Shown: positions 1 through 5,295, numbered from the stretch's first letter. The stretch is 6,483 nucleotides of DNA from an uncultured Clostridia bacterium (GCA_946183095.1 CAMHBE010000116.1:1-6483), one strand, 5' to 3'. Numbers and translations: made by a program. Notes: generated from the letters alone by a model not told the origin.

Positions 1-1055
1 AGCTCCGTACCGTTCTGGAGTTTGTACAGCTCCGCGAATATCTCTATGTGCGAGCGAGTTTCGTCTTCGATAGTGCCGGGGTCGGTCTTGAGCCGTGTGC
101 GCTCGTTGTCATAACGCAGCTCACAAAGTCCCCGGAACACCGTTCGCAGCCTTGACGCGGCATCCGGTATCGGGTCGCTGTCGGTGAGAGATGCACAGAC
201 ATAGTCGTCTGTCGCGCCGCATTCCATAAGTTCCGAAAATGTCCCTTTCACGCGGACAAGATCGTGCAGCGGCACAAGCGGTATCGTCCATATCGTGACG
301 TTCCCGTTCCCGTCGAGTTCCCCGACCGTGACGCTCTTTTCCTGATCGGACTCTGAGAAATCGTACTTCATCGGCGTTCCGCAGTACCTTATCCTGTCGG
401 TAACATCCTGCGGGCGGTGGATATGACCCAGTGCGGTGTAGCTGAACCGCGCGAACACAGATGTATCTGTGATATCCGCGCCGCCGACGGTGACTGCGCT
501 CTCCGAACCGGCACCGCAGGCTCCCGCCGTGAAAAAATGCGCTATCAGTATGCAGCGCTCACCGTCGGGGATATCCGCAGCTTCTATGACCGTTCTCACC
601 GCGTCGGTGCTTGTGTTTATCTCTTTATCCGGATAAAATGTTCTCACGTTGCCGGGTCTTATGAACGGCAGAAGGTATATGCCGACCTCGCCGTATTCGT
701 CGTGCATGGTGTGTTTCTGCAGCGTCCCGTCGAAGATGCGGGAGAGATGTATGCCGCTTGGGTCGATGAGTTTTGACGCGAAGGAGATACGCTCGGCGCT
801 GTCGTGATTTCCGCTTATCGCGAAAGTCTCTGTGCCGCGCCGTGCCAGTTCGCACAGAAACTCGTCGAATAACGCGACTGTTTCCGCGCCGGGCACGGGT
901 CTGTCGTATATATCACCCGCAATGAACACGGCATCGGGCTTTTCATCGTCTGATATTTTCAGTATCTCACCGAGGATGTGGCTCTGATCGGCAGCAAGAG
1001 AGCGCTCCGCGAGCTTTTTTCCGAGGTGCAGATCGGATATGTGCAGAAACTTCAC
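1..1055 (-). CDS. sbcD: SbcD, nuclease subunit of the SbcCD exonuclease (3' end cut off by window edge)
   Basis: This is the metallophosphoesterase subunit of SbcCD, the bacterial Mre11-Rad50 counterpart that cleaves DNA hairpins and processes double-strand ends. The frame is open from the left edge, with 351 codons visible. Numbered from the GTG at 1053-1055, it begins with the family signature FLHISDLHLG (Asp8, His10), then AGDIYDRPVP (Asp48), GNHD (82-85), IAHFF (His173) and LGHIHRP (GHIH, 210-213). These are the metal-binding motifs of Mre11/SbcD nucleases in the usual order. Known SbcD proteins are about 380-400 residues, so roughly 30-50 C-terminal residues lie outside the window. An in-frame ATG at 1092-1094 would add 13 residues, but it has no ribosome binding site and lies inside the promoter -10 box. 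The GTG has AAGGA about 10 bases upstream and starts where homologues start. By family habit sbcC should follow, beyond the left edge; this is not visible. Confidence 0.95.
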   Translation of the reverse strand, partial: MKFLHISDLHLGKKLAERSLAADQSHILGEILKISDDEKPDAVFIAGDIYDRPVPGAETVALFDEFLCELARRGTETFAISGNHDSAERISFASKLIDPSGIHLSRIFDGTLQKHTMHDEYGEVGIYLLPFIRPGNVRTFYPDKEINTSTDAVRTVIEAADIPDGERCILIAHFFTAGACGAGSESAVTVGGADITDTSVFARFSYTALGHIHRPQDVTDRIRYCGTPMKYDFSESDQEKSVTVGELDGNGNVTIWTIPLVPLHDLVRVKGTFSELMECGATDDYVCASLTDSDPIPDAASRLRTVFRGLCELRYDNERTRLKTDPGTIEDETRSHIEIFAELYKLQNGTE

Positions 1056-1092
1056 TGTATCGCCGTCCTTTATTGCAGAATAGTCCGCAAAC

Positions 1093-1121
1093 ATTATACC
1101 ATATAAATGTAAAAATTGCAA
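1093..1121 (-). promoter_or_regulatory. Promoter of sbcD
   Basis: On the minus strand the -35 is TTGCAA (1121 to 1116), the spacer is 17 bases, and the -10 is a perfect TATAAT (1098 to 1093), with a TGG just before it that makes an extended -10. Transcription should start near 1086. That leaves a leader of about 30 bases carrying AAGGA before the GTG start at 1055. The -10 box covers the in-frame ATG at 1094, which argues strongly against using that ATG. Confidence 0.8.
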
Positions 1122-1210
1122 TATAAAAAACGTTCATTTTTCAGCTTTACAGTGAACAATTCGCACGACCCCAAATAGTCCCTAAACCATATACACAAAA
1201 ATAATAAATG

Positions 1211-1240
1211 GTTAATATTGTAAAATACAAGTTAATATTG
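1211..1240 (+). repeat. Tandem direct repeat GTTAATATTG, 20-bp period, upstream of promoter P1
   Basis: The 10-mer GTTAATATTG occurs exactly at 1211-1220 and again at 1231-1240, two helical turns apart. The second copy ends 9 bases before a TTGACA -35 box. That geometry is typical of two activator or response-regulator monomers bound side by side on one face of the DNA. The GTTAA core and the spacing resemble LytTR-type (AgrA-like) sites, which are tandem boxes about 21 bp apart, but this match is loose and the regulator is not in the window. Confidence 0.5.
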
Positions 1241-1249
1241 CTCAAATCA

Positions 1250-1278
1250 TTGACAAATTTATTCATAAGTGCTAATAT
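1250..1278 (+). promoter_or_regulatory. Promoter P1 (plus strand) upstream of the leader or small RNA
   Basis: TTGACA (1250-1255) is followed after 17 bases by TAATAT (1273-1278). An overlapping TATAAT at 1276-1281 would have a 20-base spacer and is less likely. Transcription should start around 1284-1288. The first gene downstream begins at 1444, so the transcript has either a leader of about 160 bases or ends at the hairpin at 1396-1425. Confidence 0.6.
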
Positions 1279-1286
1279 AATGAATG

Positions 1287-1299
1287 TCACTCGGAGTGA
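1287..1299. promoter_or_regulatory. 13-bp palindrome TCACTCGGAGTGA at the P1 start site, possible operator
   Basis: TCACTC (1287-1292) and GAGTGA (1294-1299) are perfect inverted repeats around a single central G. They lie at about +1 to +13 of promoter P1, a position where a bound repressor would block initiation. The half-sites resemble the CACTC/GAGTG of the HrcA CIRCE element, but CIRCE has a 9-base spacer and this has one base, so it is not CIRCE. The binding protein is unknown. Confidence 0.35.
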
Positions 1300-1340
1300 T
1301 AAAAACTTTATGGGAAGAAATTCCCGAAAAGTCTTTCCAT

Positions 1341-1370
1341 TTGACAAACTCCTCATTTTTCTAACATAAT
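1341..1370 (+). promoter_or_regulatory. Promoter P2 of the DNA glycosylase gene
   Basis: TTGACA (1341-1346), an 18-base spacer and CATAAT (1365-1370) make a good sigma-A type promoter. Transcription should start near 1377, giving a leader of about 67 bases to the ATG at 1444. The terminator-like hairpin at 1396-1425 lies inside that leader. Confidence 0.6.
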
Positions 1371-1395
1371 TTTTACCTCACTTTCATTTTATTTA

Positions 1396-1425
1396 TCCCT
1401 CTGCACTGCGGAGGGAGCTTTTTTT
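1396..1425 (+). terminator. Intrinsic terminator or attenuator just upstream of the DNA glycosylase
   Basis: TCCCTCTGC (1396-1404) pairs with GCGGAGGGA (1408-1416) across the loop ACT, a 9-bp stem with one G-T pair. GC and then seven T (1419-1425) follow. A competing fold exists: GGAG (1414-1417) plus the T-run can pair with AAAAA and CTCC (1426-1434), which uses the 3' end of the terminator stem. CCTC of the 5' arm (1398-1401) could instead pair with GAGG of the ribosome binding site (1436-1439). It either ends an upstream short RNA or attenuates the downstream gene. Confidence 0.65.
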
Positions 1426-1443
1426 AAAAACTCCGGAGGTGCC

Positions 1444-1950
1444 ATGCCCAGACAGCTTGTTCACGTCACACACGGTTTTTCGCCTGTGTACGATGAAAAC
1501 AGCCGCATACTTATACTCGGCTCGATGCCGTCGGTAAAGTCCCGCGAGGTTCAGTTCTACTACGGTCATCCGCAGAATCGCTTCTGGCGGGTGCTCGGGA
1601 ACGTCCTCGGTGTTACTTTCCCCGATGATGTTCAGGGTAAGCGGGAGCTGCTGCTTGCAAATAATACCGCGCTTTGGGATGTTATCGCCGAGTGCGATAT
1701 TGCAGGATCGTCCGACGCATCTGTGCGAAACGTTGTTCCGAATGACCTCTCCGTTATCCTGAAAACTGCGCCTGTTGCAGCGATTTTCACCAACGGGGGT
1801 ACGGCATCCCGTATCTACGCGAAGTTCCAACGACCGACGACGGGCAGGGAAGCGATACCGCTCCCGTCAACGAGCCCCGCGAATGCGGCATGGTCGGAAG
1901 AACGGCTGACAGCCGCGTGGAAAGACGCAATTTCCTCCTATCTCATCTGA
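1444..1950 (+). CDS. DNA-deoxyinosine (hypoxanthine/uracil) glycosylase, uracil-DNA glycosylase superfamily
   Basis: The 168-residue protein belongs to the family named DNA-deoxyinosine or hypoxanthine-DNA glycosylase (UDG superfamily, often called family 6). Such enzymes cut the glycosidic bond of deaminated bases to start base excision repair in the cytoplasm. Visible motifs are LILGSMPS (23-30), FYYGHPQNRFW (38-48), ALWDVIAECDIAGSSD (76-91), FTNGG (115-119) and LPSTSPAN (140-147). The Asn in the GHPQN motif (Asn45) probably corresponds to the catalytic Asn reported for the archaeal member; I recall this and have not aligned it. Length is typical. The start has GGAGGT at 1435-1440, only 3-4 bases before the ATG, a slightly short spacing. 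It is a single gene: a terminator-like hairpin lies before it and a strong terminator after it. The exact substrate range (hypoxanthine, uracil or both) cannot be read from sequence. Confidence 0.88.
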   Translation: MPRQLVHVTHGFSPVYDENSRILILGSMPSVKSREVQFYYGHPQNRFWRVLGNVLGVTFPDDVQGKRELLLANNTALWDVIAECDIAGSSDASVRNVVPNDLSVILKTAPVAAIFTNGGTASRIYAKFQRPTTGREAIPLPSTSPANAAWSEERLTAAWKDAISSYLI

Positions 1951-1983
1951 TACACACATCTGTTTTCATACGATGTTCTCCTT

Positions 1984-2030
1984 AAAACACAGAGGGTATG
2001 CCTTTTTTACGGGCATACCCTCTGTGTTTT
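1984..2030. terminator. Bidirectional intrinsic terminator between convergent DNA glycosylase and nrdG
   Basis: A perfect 19-bp stem (1984-2002 with 2012-2030) encloses a 9-base loop. The arms end in AAAA and TTTT, and on the plus strand the T-run continues to 2032. It therefore works on transcripts from both sides: the glycosylase stop is at 1948-1950 and the nrdG stop (TAA) is at 2033-2031, directly against the stem. Confidence 0.93.
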
Positions 2031-2552
2031 TTATAGGTACATCATGAAGATCCGGTTAGCTTGTAAAGTTTTCTGCACATCTATGATGCGCTGATTTGAA
2101 GAGCCGCGGAACGCCAGCGAGATATCCTTTTTTGCGATCTCGAAACGTCCGTCAACGAGCACATCTATGAGTTTGAGCATATCGTCGGTGCATTCGCAGC
2201 GCGGGTGCGGACTTTGTTCCTGCATCTCCTCAAAGGTAAACCCGCTGAACGCCCATATATCTTTTTTCGGGTAAGTATCCCGCACTCTCCTGAGAAACGG
2301 CAGCAGTACCCGCTGATTTTCGGGCTCGAAGGGTTCGCCGCCGAGCACCGAAAGACCGTTGATATAGGACGGTGCGAGCATTTGCAGTATCTCATCTTCC
2401 GTTTCTTTCGTGAACTCCCTGCCGTAGCGGAAGTCCCACGTCTGGGGCTGGAAGCAGCCCTCACATTTGTTTGTGCATCCGGACACGAACAGCGATACCC
2501 GCACGCCCGTGCCGTTTGCTATATCGTAATTTTTTATCTCACCATAAAACAT
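2031..2552 (-). CDS. nrdG: Anaerobic ribonucleotide reductase activating protein (radical SAM)
   Basis: NrdG is the radical-SAM activase that uses a 4Fe-4S cluster and S-adenosylmethionine to create the glycyl radical on NrdD. The 173-residue protein has the cluster motif CTNKCEGC (Cys26, Cys30, Cys33; CX3CX2C), a family-typical N-terminus (YDIANGTGVRVSLFVSG), the GGEP motif at 71-74 that contacts SAM, and the C-terminal RGSSNQRIIDV. Length is normal for the family (about 155-180). The ATG at 2552 fits where homologues begin, but its ribosome binding site is weak: only a GAG-like stretch is visible upstream. It lies downstream of nrdD on the same strand, but 267 bp of repeats separate the two, which is wide for this usually close pair. 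A TATAAT at 2710 to 2705 could be the -10 of an internal promoter, but no good -35 accompanies it. Confidence 0.95.
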   Translation of the reverse strand: MFYGEIKNYDIANGTGVRVSLFVSGCTNKCEGCFQPQTWDFRYGREFTKETEDEILQMLAPSYINGLSVLGGEPFEPENQRVLLPFLRRVRDTYPKKDIWAFSGFTFEEMQEQSPHPRCECTDDMLKLIDVLVDGRFEIAKKDISLAFRGSSNQRIIDVQKTLQANRIFMMYL

Positions 2553-2580
2553 AATTATATCTCAGCGTGTCAATAAAGTA

Positions 2581-2662
2581 GGTGCAGCGGCGCGTTCGCG
2601 CTGTCTTTGCAGACGGCACAAGGGCTGCGCGCCCTTGACCTGCGGCAGCCTAACGCTGCACC
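2581..2662. repeat. 82-bp GC-rich element with 9-bp terminal inverted repeats and internal hairpins (cloverleaf-like)
   Basis: The ends GGTGCAGCG (2581-2589) and CGCTGCACC (2654-2662) are perfect inverted repeats. Between them lie GCGCG-TT-CGCGC (2590-2601), GTCT-TTGC-AGAC (2603-2614) and CAAGGGC-TGCGC-GCCCTTG (2619-2637), so the whole could fold as a closing stem with three arms. It is not a tRNA: there is no T-arm consensus and no T before an anticodon. It looks like an interspersed extragenic repeat. The outer motif recurs at 2728-2736. No reading frame in it is supported. Confidence 0.6.
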
Positions 2663-2748
2663 GAATTATTTTTTAATTCAGATAAGGCTTTTTTGACAGA
2701 CTGAATTATATCTGTCTCATCTGTATTGGTGCAGCGTTACGCTGCCGC
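2642..2748. repeat. 21-bp inverted repeat pair flanking a 65-bp AT-rich segment
   Basis: The left arm (2642-2662) and right arm (2728-2748) are inverted copies that match at 20 of 21 positions. Each arm is itself nearly self-complementary (GCAGCG-TTA-CGCTGC in the right arm). The AT-rich middle (2663-2727) contains its own inverted repeat TAATTCAG/CTGAATTA and a GACAGA/TCTGTC pair. The left arm is shared with the 82-bp element. This resembles a REP or MITE-like unit with copies in alternating orientation. No target-site duplication or transposase is visible. Confidence 0.6.
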
Positions 2749-2754
2749 GGGGTC

Positions 2755-2800
2755 CTCAGGGGCAGCGCCGAGTCCCTGAGCGGGTGCGGGCGGTGCCCGC
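2755..2800. repeat. Two GC-rich stem-loops downstream of nrdD
   Basis: CTCAGGG (2755-2761) pairs with CCCTGAG (2774-2780) across 12 bases, and GCGGGC (2786-2791) pairs with GCCCGC (2795-2800) across GGT. They begin 20 bases past the nrdD stop in the nrdD direction. Neither is followed by a T-run on the minus strand, so they are not classical intrinsic terminators. They could protect the nrdD mRNA 3' end, slow RNA polymerase before nrdG, or simply be part of the repeat mosaic. Confidence 0.55.
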
Positions 2801-2819
2801 GGTATCCGTTACAGCAAGG

Positions 2820-5018
2820 TCACAGGTGGAGCACTCTATCCCGTATCTCCTGCGTTCTGCCCTGATTCCAGTACTGTGTGCCGATGTAACCGCAGGTACG
2901 GCGTGCGACATTCATCGTGTTCTGGTCGGTATTTCCGCACTGCGGGCATTTCCATACCAGCTTGCCGTCCTCCTCGACTATGTTTATCTCGCCGTCCCAG
3001 CCGCATTTCTGGCAGTAGTCGCTCTTGGTGTTGAGTTCCGCGTAAATTATATTGTCATATATAAACCGCATGACCTGCAAGACCGCTTCGATGTTCTGCT
3101 GCATATCGGGAACTTCCACATAGCTTATTGCACCGCCGGGGGAGAGAGCCTGAAACTCCGACTCGAATTTCAGTTTCGAGAACGCGTCTATCTTCTCGGT
3201 AACATGAACATGATAGCTGTTCGTGATATATCCCTTGTCGGTGATGCCCTCGATAACGCCGAAGCGCTTCTGGAGACACTTTGCAAACTTATATGTGGTG
3301 CTTTCGAGGGGAGTTCCGTAGAGCGAGAAATCAATGTTCGTTTTGGCTTTCCACTTTTTGCAGGCATCGTTCATATACTGCATGACTTTCAGCGCGAATG
3401 GCTTTGCATCCGGGTCGGTGTGGGACTTGCCGGTCATGTACTTTACACATTCGTACAGTCCCGCGAATCCCAGCGATATGGTCGAGTAGCCGTTATACAG
3501 CAGCTTGTCTATCGTCTCGCCTTTTTTGAGCCTTGCGATCGCTCCGTACTGCCACAGTATCGGCGCGACATCCGAGAGCGTGCCTTTGAGCCTCTTGTGT
3601 CTGCACATGAGCGCTCTGTAGCAGAGATCGAGCCTTTCGTCGAATATCTTCCAGAATTTCTCCTTATCGCCGCCCGATGACAGCGCGATATCGGGGAGAT
3701 TCAGCGTTACGACGCCCTGATTGAAACGTCCGTAGTATTTGTGCTTGCCGGGCTCGTAGTTGCCGGCGTTTGCTATATTGCCCACACCCGCGTCCGTGAA
3801 GCGGTCGGGAGTGAGGAACGAACGGCATCCCATGCACGCGTAAACGTCGCCTTTCAGCTCGAGCATCTTCTTCTCGCTGATGTAGTCGGGGACCATGCGC
3901 TTTGCGGTGCATTTCGCGGCAAGTCTTGTCAGATAGTAATACTTGTCGCCCTCATTCAGATTGTCTTCTTCGAGCACATAGATGAGCTTCGGGAATGCGG
4001 GTGTCACCCATACACCCTGCTCGTTCTTCACACCTTCGCAGCGCTGCACGAGCACTTCCTCGATGATGAGCGCAAGGTCGCGCTTTTCCTGCTCGTTCTT
4101 TGCCTCGTTCAGGTACATGAACACGGTCACGAACGGAGCCTGTCCATTGGTCGTGAGCAGTGTCACCACCTGATACTGTATGGTCTGCACGCCGCGGCTT
4201 ATCTCCTCGCGGAGCCTTTTCTCAGCCATCTGGCGCGCTGTTCCTTCGTTCAGTTCTATACCGAAATCCTTTGCTTCCTGCAATACATCCTTGTACAGCT
4301 TTTCGCGGCTCACCTGCACGAAAGGAGCGAGGTGGGCGAGGGAAATGGACTGTCCTCCGTACTGGTTTGAAGCTACCTGCGCGATTATCTGCGTTGCGAT
4401 GTTGCAGGCGGTGGAGAAGCTGTGGGGACGTTCGATGAGCGTGCCGGTGATGACCGTGCCGTTCTGGAGCATATCCTCAAGGTTCACAAGGTCGCAGTTG
4501 TGCATATGCTGTGCGTAGTAGTCCGCGTCGTGGAAGTGGATTATGCCTTCGTTGTGGGCATCCACGATATCTTTCGGCAGCAGCAGGCGGTTGGTGATAT
4601 CTCTTGAGACTTCGCCCGCCATATAGTCACGCTGTGTGGAGTTTACTATCGGGTTCTTGTTGGAGTTCTCCTGCTTTGCTTCCTCGTTGCTTCCGTCTAT
4701 AAGGGAGAGTATCTTGTCGTCTGTGGTGTTGGACTGCCTTATGAGCTGTCTTGTGTAGCGGTAGGTGATGTAGGCTTTTGCAGCCTCGAACGCGCCGTGA
4801 GCCATGATCTGATGCTCGACCATATCCTGCACTTCCTCGACGCTCGGCGAACGTCCGAGTTCCTCGCAGGAGATAACGACGCTCTCTGAGATGCGTCTTA
4901 TCTGCAAGTCGGTCATCCTGACCGATTCATCGACCGCGGCGTTTGCTTTTCTGACCGCGTTTGTGATCTTTTCGGCATCAAAAGGCTCTTCGGAGCCGTT
5001 TCTTTTGATGATCTTCAT
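2820..5018 (-). CDS. nrdD: Anaerobic (class III) ribonucleoside-triphosphate reductase
   Basis: NrdD reduces ribonucleoside triphosphates to deoxyribonucleotides in the absence of oxygen, using a glycyl radical installed by NrdG. The 732-residue protein opens with an ATP-cone regulatory domain (MKIIKRNGSEEPFDAEKI, about 1-90), which senses ATP/dATP. The catalytic barrel follows, with NLEDMLQNG (179-187), ACNIATQIIAQVASNQYGG (204-222), the active-site region YACMGCRSFL (Cys395, Cys398) and LSPGGAISY (625-633). The C-terminus carries a zinc site (Cys669, Cys672, Cys691, Cys694) and then RRTCGYIG. By comparison with phage T4 NrdD, the radical residue is Gly710. Length is normal and all key residues are present. 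AGAGGT at 5030 to 5025 lies 6 bases before the ATG and supports this start. nrdG follows on the same strand after a repeat-filled gap. Confidence 0.97.
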   Translation of the reverse strand: MKIIKRNGSEEPFDAEKITNAVRKANAAVDESVRMTDLQIRRISESVVISCEELGRSPSVEEVQDMVEHQIMAHGAFEAAKAYITYRYTRQLIRQSNTTDDKILSLIDGSNEEAKQENSNKNPIVNSTQRDYMAGEVSRDITNRLLLPKDIVDAHNEGIIHFHDADYYAQHMHNCDLVNLEDMLQNGTVITGTLIERPHSFSTACNIATQIIAQVASNQYGGQSISLAHLAPFVQVSREKLYKDVLQEAKDFGIELNEGTARQMAEKRLREEISRGVQTIQYQVVTLLTTNGQAPFVTVFMYLNEAKNEQEKRDLALIIEEVLVQRCEGVKNEQGVWVTPAFPKLIYVLEEDNLNEGDKYYYLTRLAAKCTAKRMVPDYISEKKMLELKGDVYACMGCRSFLTPDRFTDAGVGNIANAGNYEPGKHKYYGRFNQGVVTLNLPDIALSSGGDKEKFWKIFDERLDLCYRALMCRHKRLKGTLSDVAPILWQYGAIARLKKGETIDKLLYNGYSTISLGFAGLYECVKYMTGKSHTDPDAKPFALKVMQYMNDACKKWKAKTNIDFSLYGTPLESTTYKFAKCLQKRFGVIEGITDKGYITNSYHVHVTEKIDAFSKLKFESEFQALSPGGAISYVEVPDMQQNIEAVLQVMRFIYDNIIYAELNTKSDYCQKCGWDGEINIVEEDGKLVWKCPQCGNTDQNTMNVARRTCGYIGTQYWNQGRTQEIRDRVLHL

Positions 5019-5052
5019 ACTTTTACCTCTGTATTTATATATGTCGTCCGTG

Positions 5053-5100
5053 AAACTATATCTTGTGTCCTACAATTAAGGATTATAGCACATCTTGTAT
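5053..5100 (-). promoter_or_regulatory. Two tandem NrdR-box-like operators upstream of nrdD
   Basis: On the minus strand, positions 5068 to 5053 read ACACAAGATATAGTTT, which matches the NrdR box consensus (ACACwATATnTwGTGT, from memory) at all but two positions. A second, weaker copy at 5100 to 5085 reads ATACAAGATGTGCTAT and shares ACAAGAT with the first. Their starts are 32 bp apart, three helical turns, which is the spacing known for paired NrdR boxes. The second box overlaps the -10 and spacer of the nrdD promoter, and the first lies just downstream of the start site. NrdR bound to dATP/ATP would therefore block transcription. Confidence 0.75.
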
Positions 5101-5110
5101 TTTTTGTCAA
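5082..5110 (-). promoter_or_regulatory. Promoter of nrdD
   Basis: On the minus strand a perfect TTGACA (5110 to 5105) and a perfect TATAAT (5087 to 5082) are separated by exactly 17 bases, the textbook strongest arrangement. Transcription should start near 5075, giving a leader of about 57 bases. Such a strong core promoter fits a gene held in check by a repressor, here the NrdR-like boxes that overlap it. Confidence 0.9.
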
Positions 5111-5215
5111 GAGCGTGCTTAGTTTTTCTGCCGCATATCAAACGGCGGTGTTGAGCGGAGTTTGTTTATTTTTAATAAAAATATTATCCAAAAATTAGAA
5201 TATTTCATGAAACTA

Positions 5216-5244
5216 TTGATTTATCCGACATAATAATGTATAAT
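5216..5244 (+). promoter_or_regulatory. Promoter of the secreted transglutaminase-like gene
   Basis: TTGATT (5216-5221), a 17-base spacer and TATAAT (5239-5244). Transcription should start near 5251, about 45 bases before the ATG at 5296. The stretch upstream (5161-5205) is very AT-rich and contains the inverted repeat AAATATT/AATATTT (5179-5185 and 5199-5205), which may act as an UP-like element. No further motif is evident between this promoter and the divergent nrdD promoter. Confidence 0.8.
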
Positions 5245-5295
5245 AGTATAGCTGAAAATCATATCAGTTCAAATCTATCCGGCAGGTCGAACCCT

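Larger units (their letters stand above)
1285..1425 (+). ncRNA. Candidate short RNA or attenuated leader between P1 and the hairpin terminator
   Basis: From the predicted P1 start to the T-run of the terminator-like hairpin is about 140 bases with no supported reading frame. It contains a GNRA-capped hairpin (1312-1325) and ends in a 9-bp stem followed by seven T. This is the shape of a free-standing small RNA. The other reading is a 5' leader that controls the DNA glycosylase by premature termination. I do not recognise it as any known riboswitch or RNA family. A second promoter (P2) starts inside it. Confidence 0.3.
1122..1443. other. AT-rich intergenic regulatory region between divergent sbcD and DNA glycosylase
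   Basis: No protein gene is convincing in this stretch. It is far more AT-rich than its neighbours. It holds, in order: a weak inverted repeat GTTCA/TGAAC (1132-1136 and 1153-1157); tandem GTTAATATTG repeats; a plus-strand promoter; a palindrome at its expected start site; a small hairpin GGGAA-GAAA-TTCCC (1312-1325) closed by a GNRA-type loop; a second plus-strand promoter; and a terminator-like hairpin. These parts are listed separately. Short open frames on both strands lack ribosome binding sites and were rejected. Confidence 0.7.

Noticed and set aside
1131..1160. LexA (SOS) box between sbcD and P1, suggested by GTTC and GAAC
   Set aside because: The Gram-positive LexA box needs GAAC-N4-GTTC. 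Here the order is reversed and the spacing is 16 bases.
1287..1299. HrcA CIRCE element
   Set aside because: The half-sites CACTC/GAGTG agree in part, but CIRCE requires a 9-base spacer and longer arms; here one base separates them.
1147..1356. Minus-strand 69-codon frame with a hydrophobic translation
   Set aside because: No ribosome binding site at a proper distance, and it runs against P1, P2 and other plus-strand signals. The hydrophobic look is expected from AT-rich DNA.
1280..1369. Plus-strand 29-codon open frame within the region between P1 and the terminator (with an internal ATG at 1310)
   Set aside because: The first ATG overlaps the P1 -10 region and cannot be on its transcript. 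The internal ATG has only a GGAG 13 bases away, too far for a good site. Composition looks like ordinary AT-rich gap DNA.
1800..2030. CRISPR-like or phage attachment features around the strong inverted repeat
   Set aside because: The inverted repeat at 1984-2030 is a single bidirectional terminator between convergent genes. There are no further repeats and no integrase.
2554..2573. nrdG promoter: TTGACA (2573 to 2568) and TATAAT (2559 to 2554) on the minus strand
   Set aside because: The spacer is only 8 bases and the -10 would lie one base before the start codon, so the two boxes cannot work together for this gene.
2581..2662. tRNA gene, suggested by a closing stem and a minus-strand arm AAGGG-CGCGCAG-CCCTT with a 7-base loop
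   Set aside because: There is no T-arm GTTC consensus in the right place, no T at position 33 of the anticodon loop, and the D-arm does not fit.
2784..3680. Plus-strand 298-codon frame
   Set aside because: It lies wholly opposite nrdD, whose protein is unmistakable. The translation shows no family motifs. It is a long shadow frame caused by GC-skewed codon positions.
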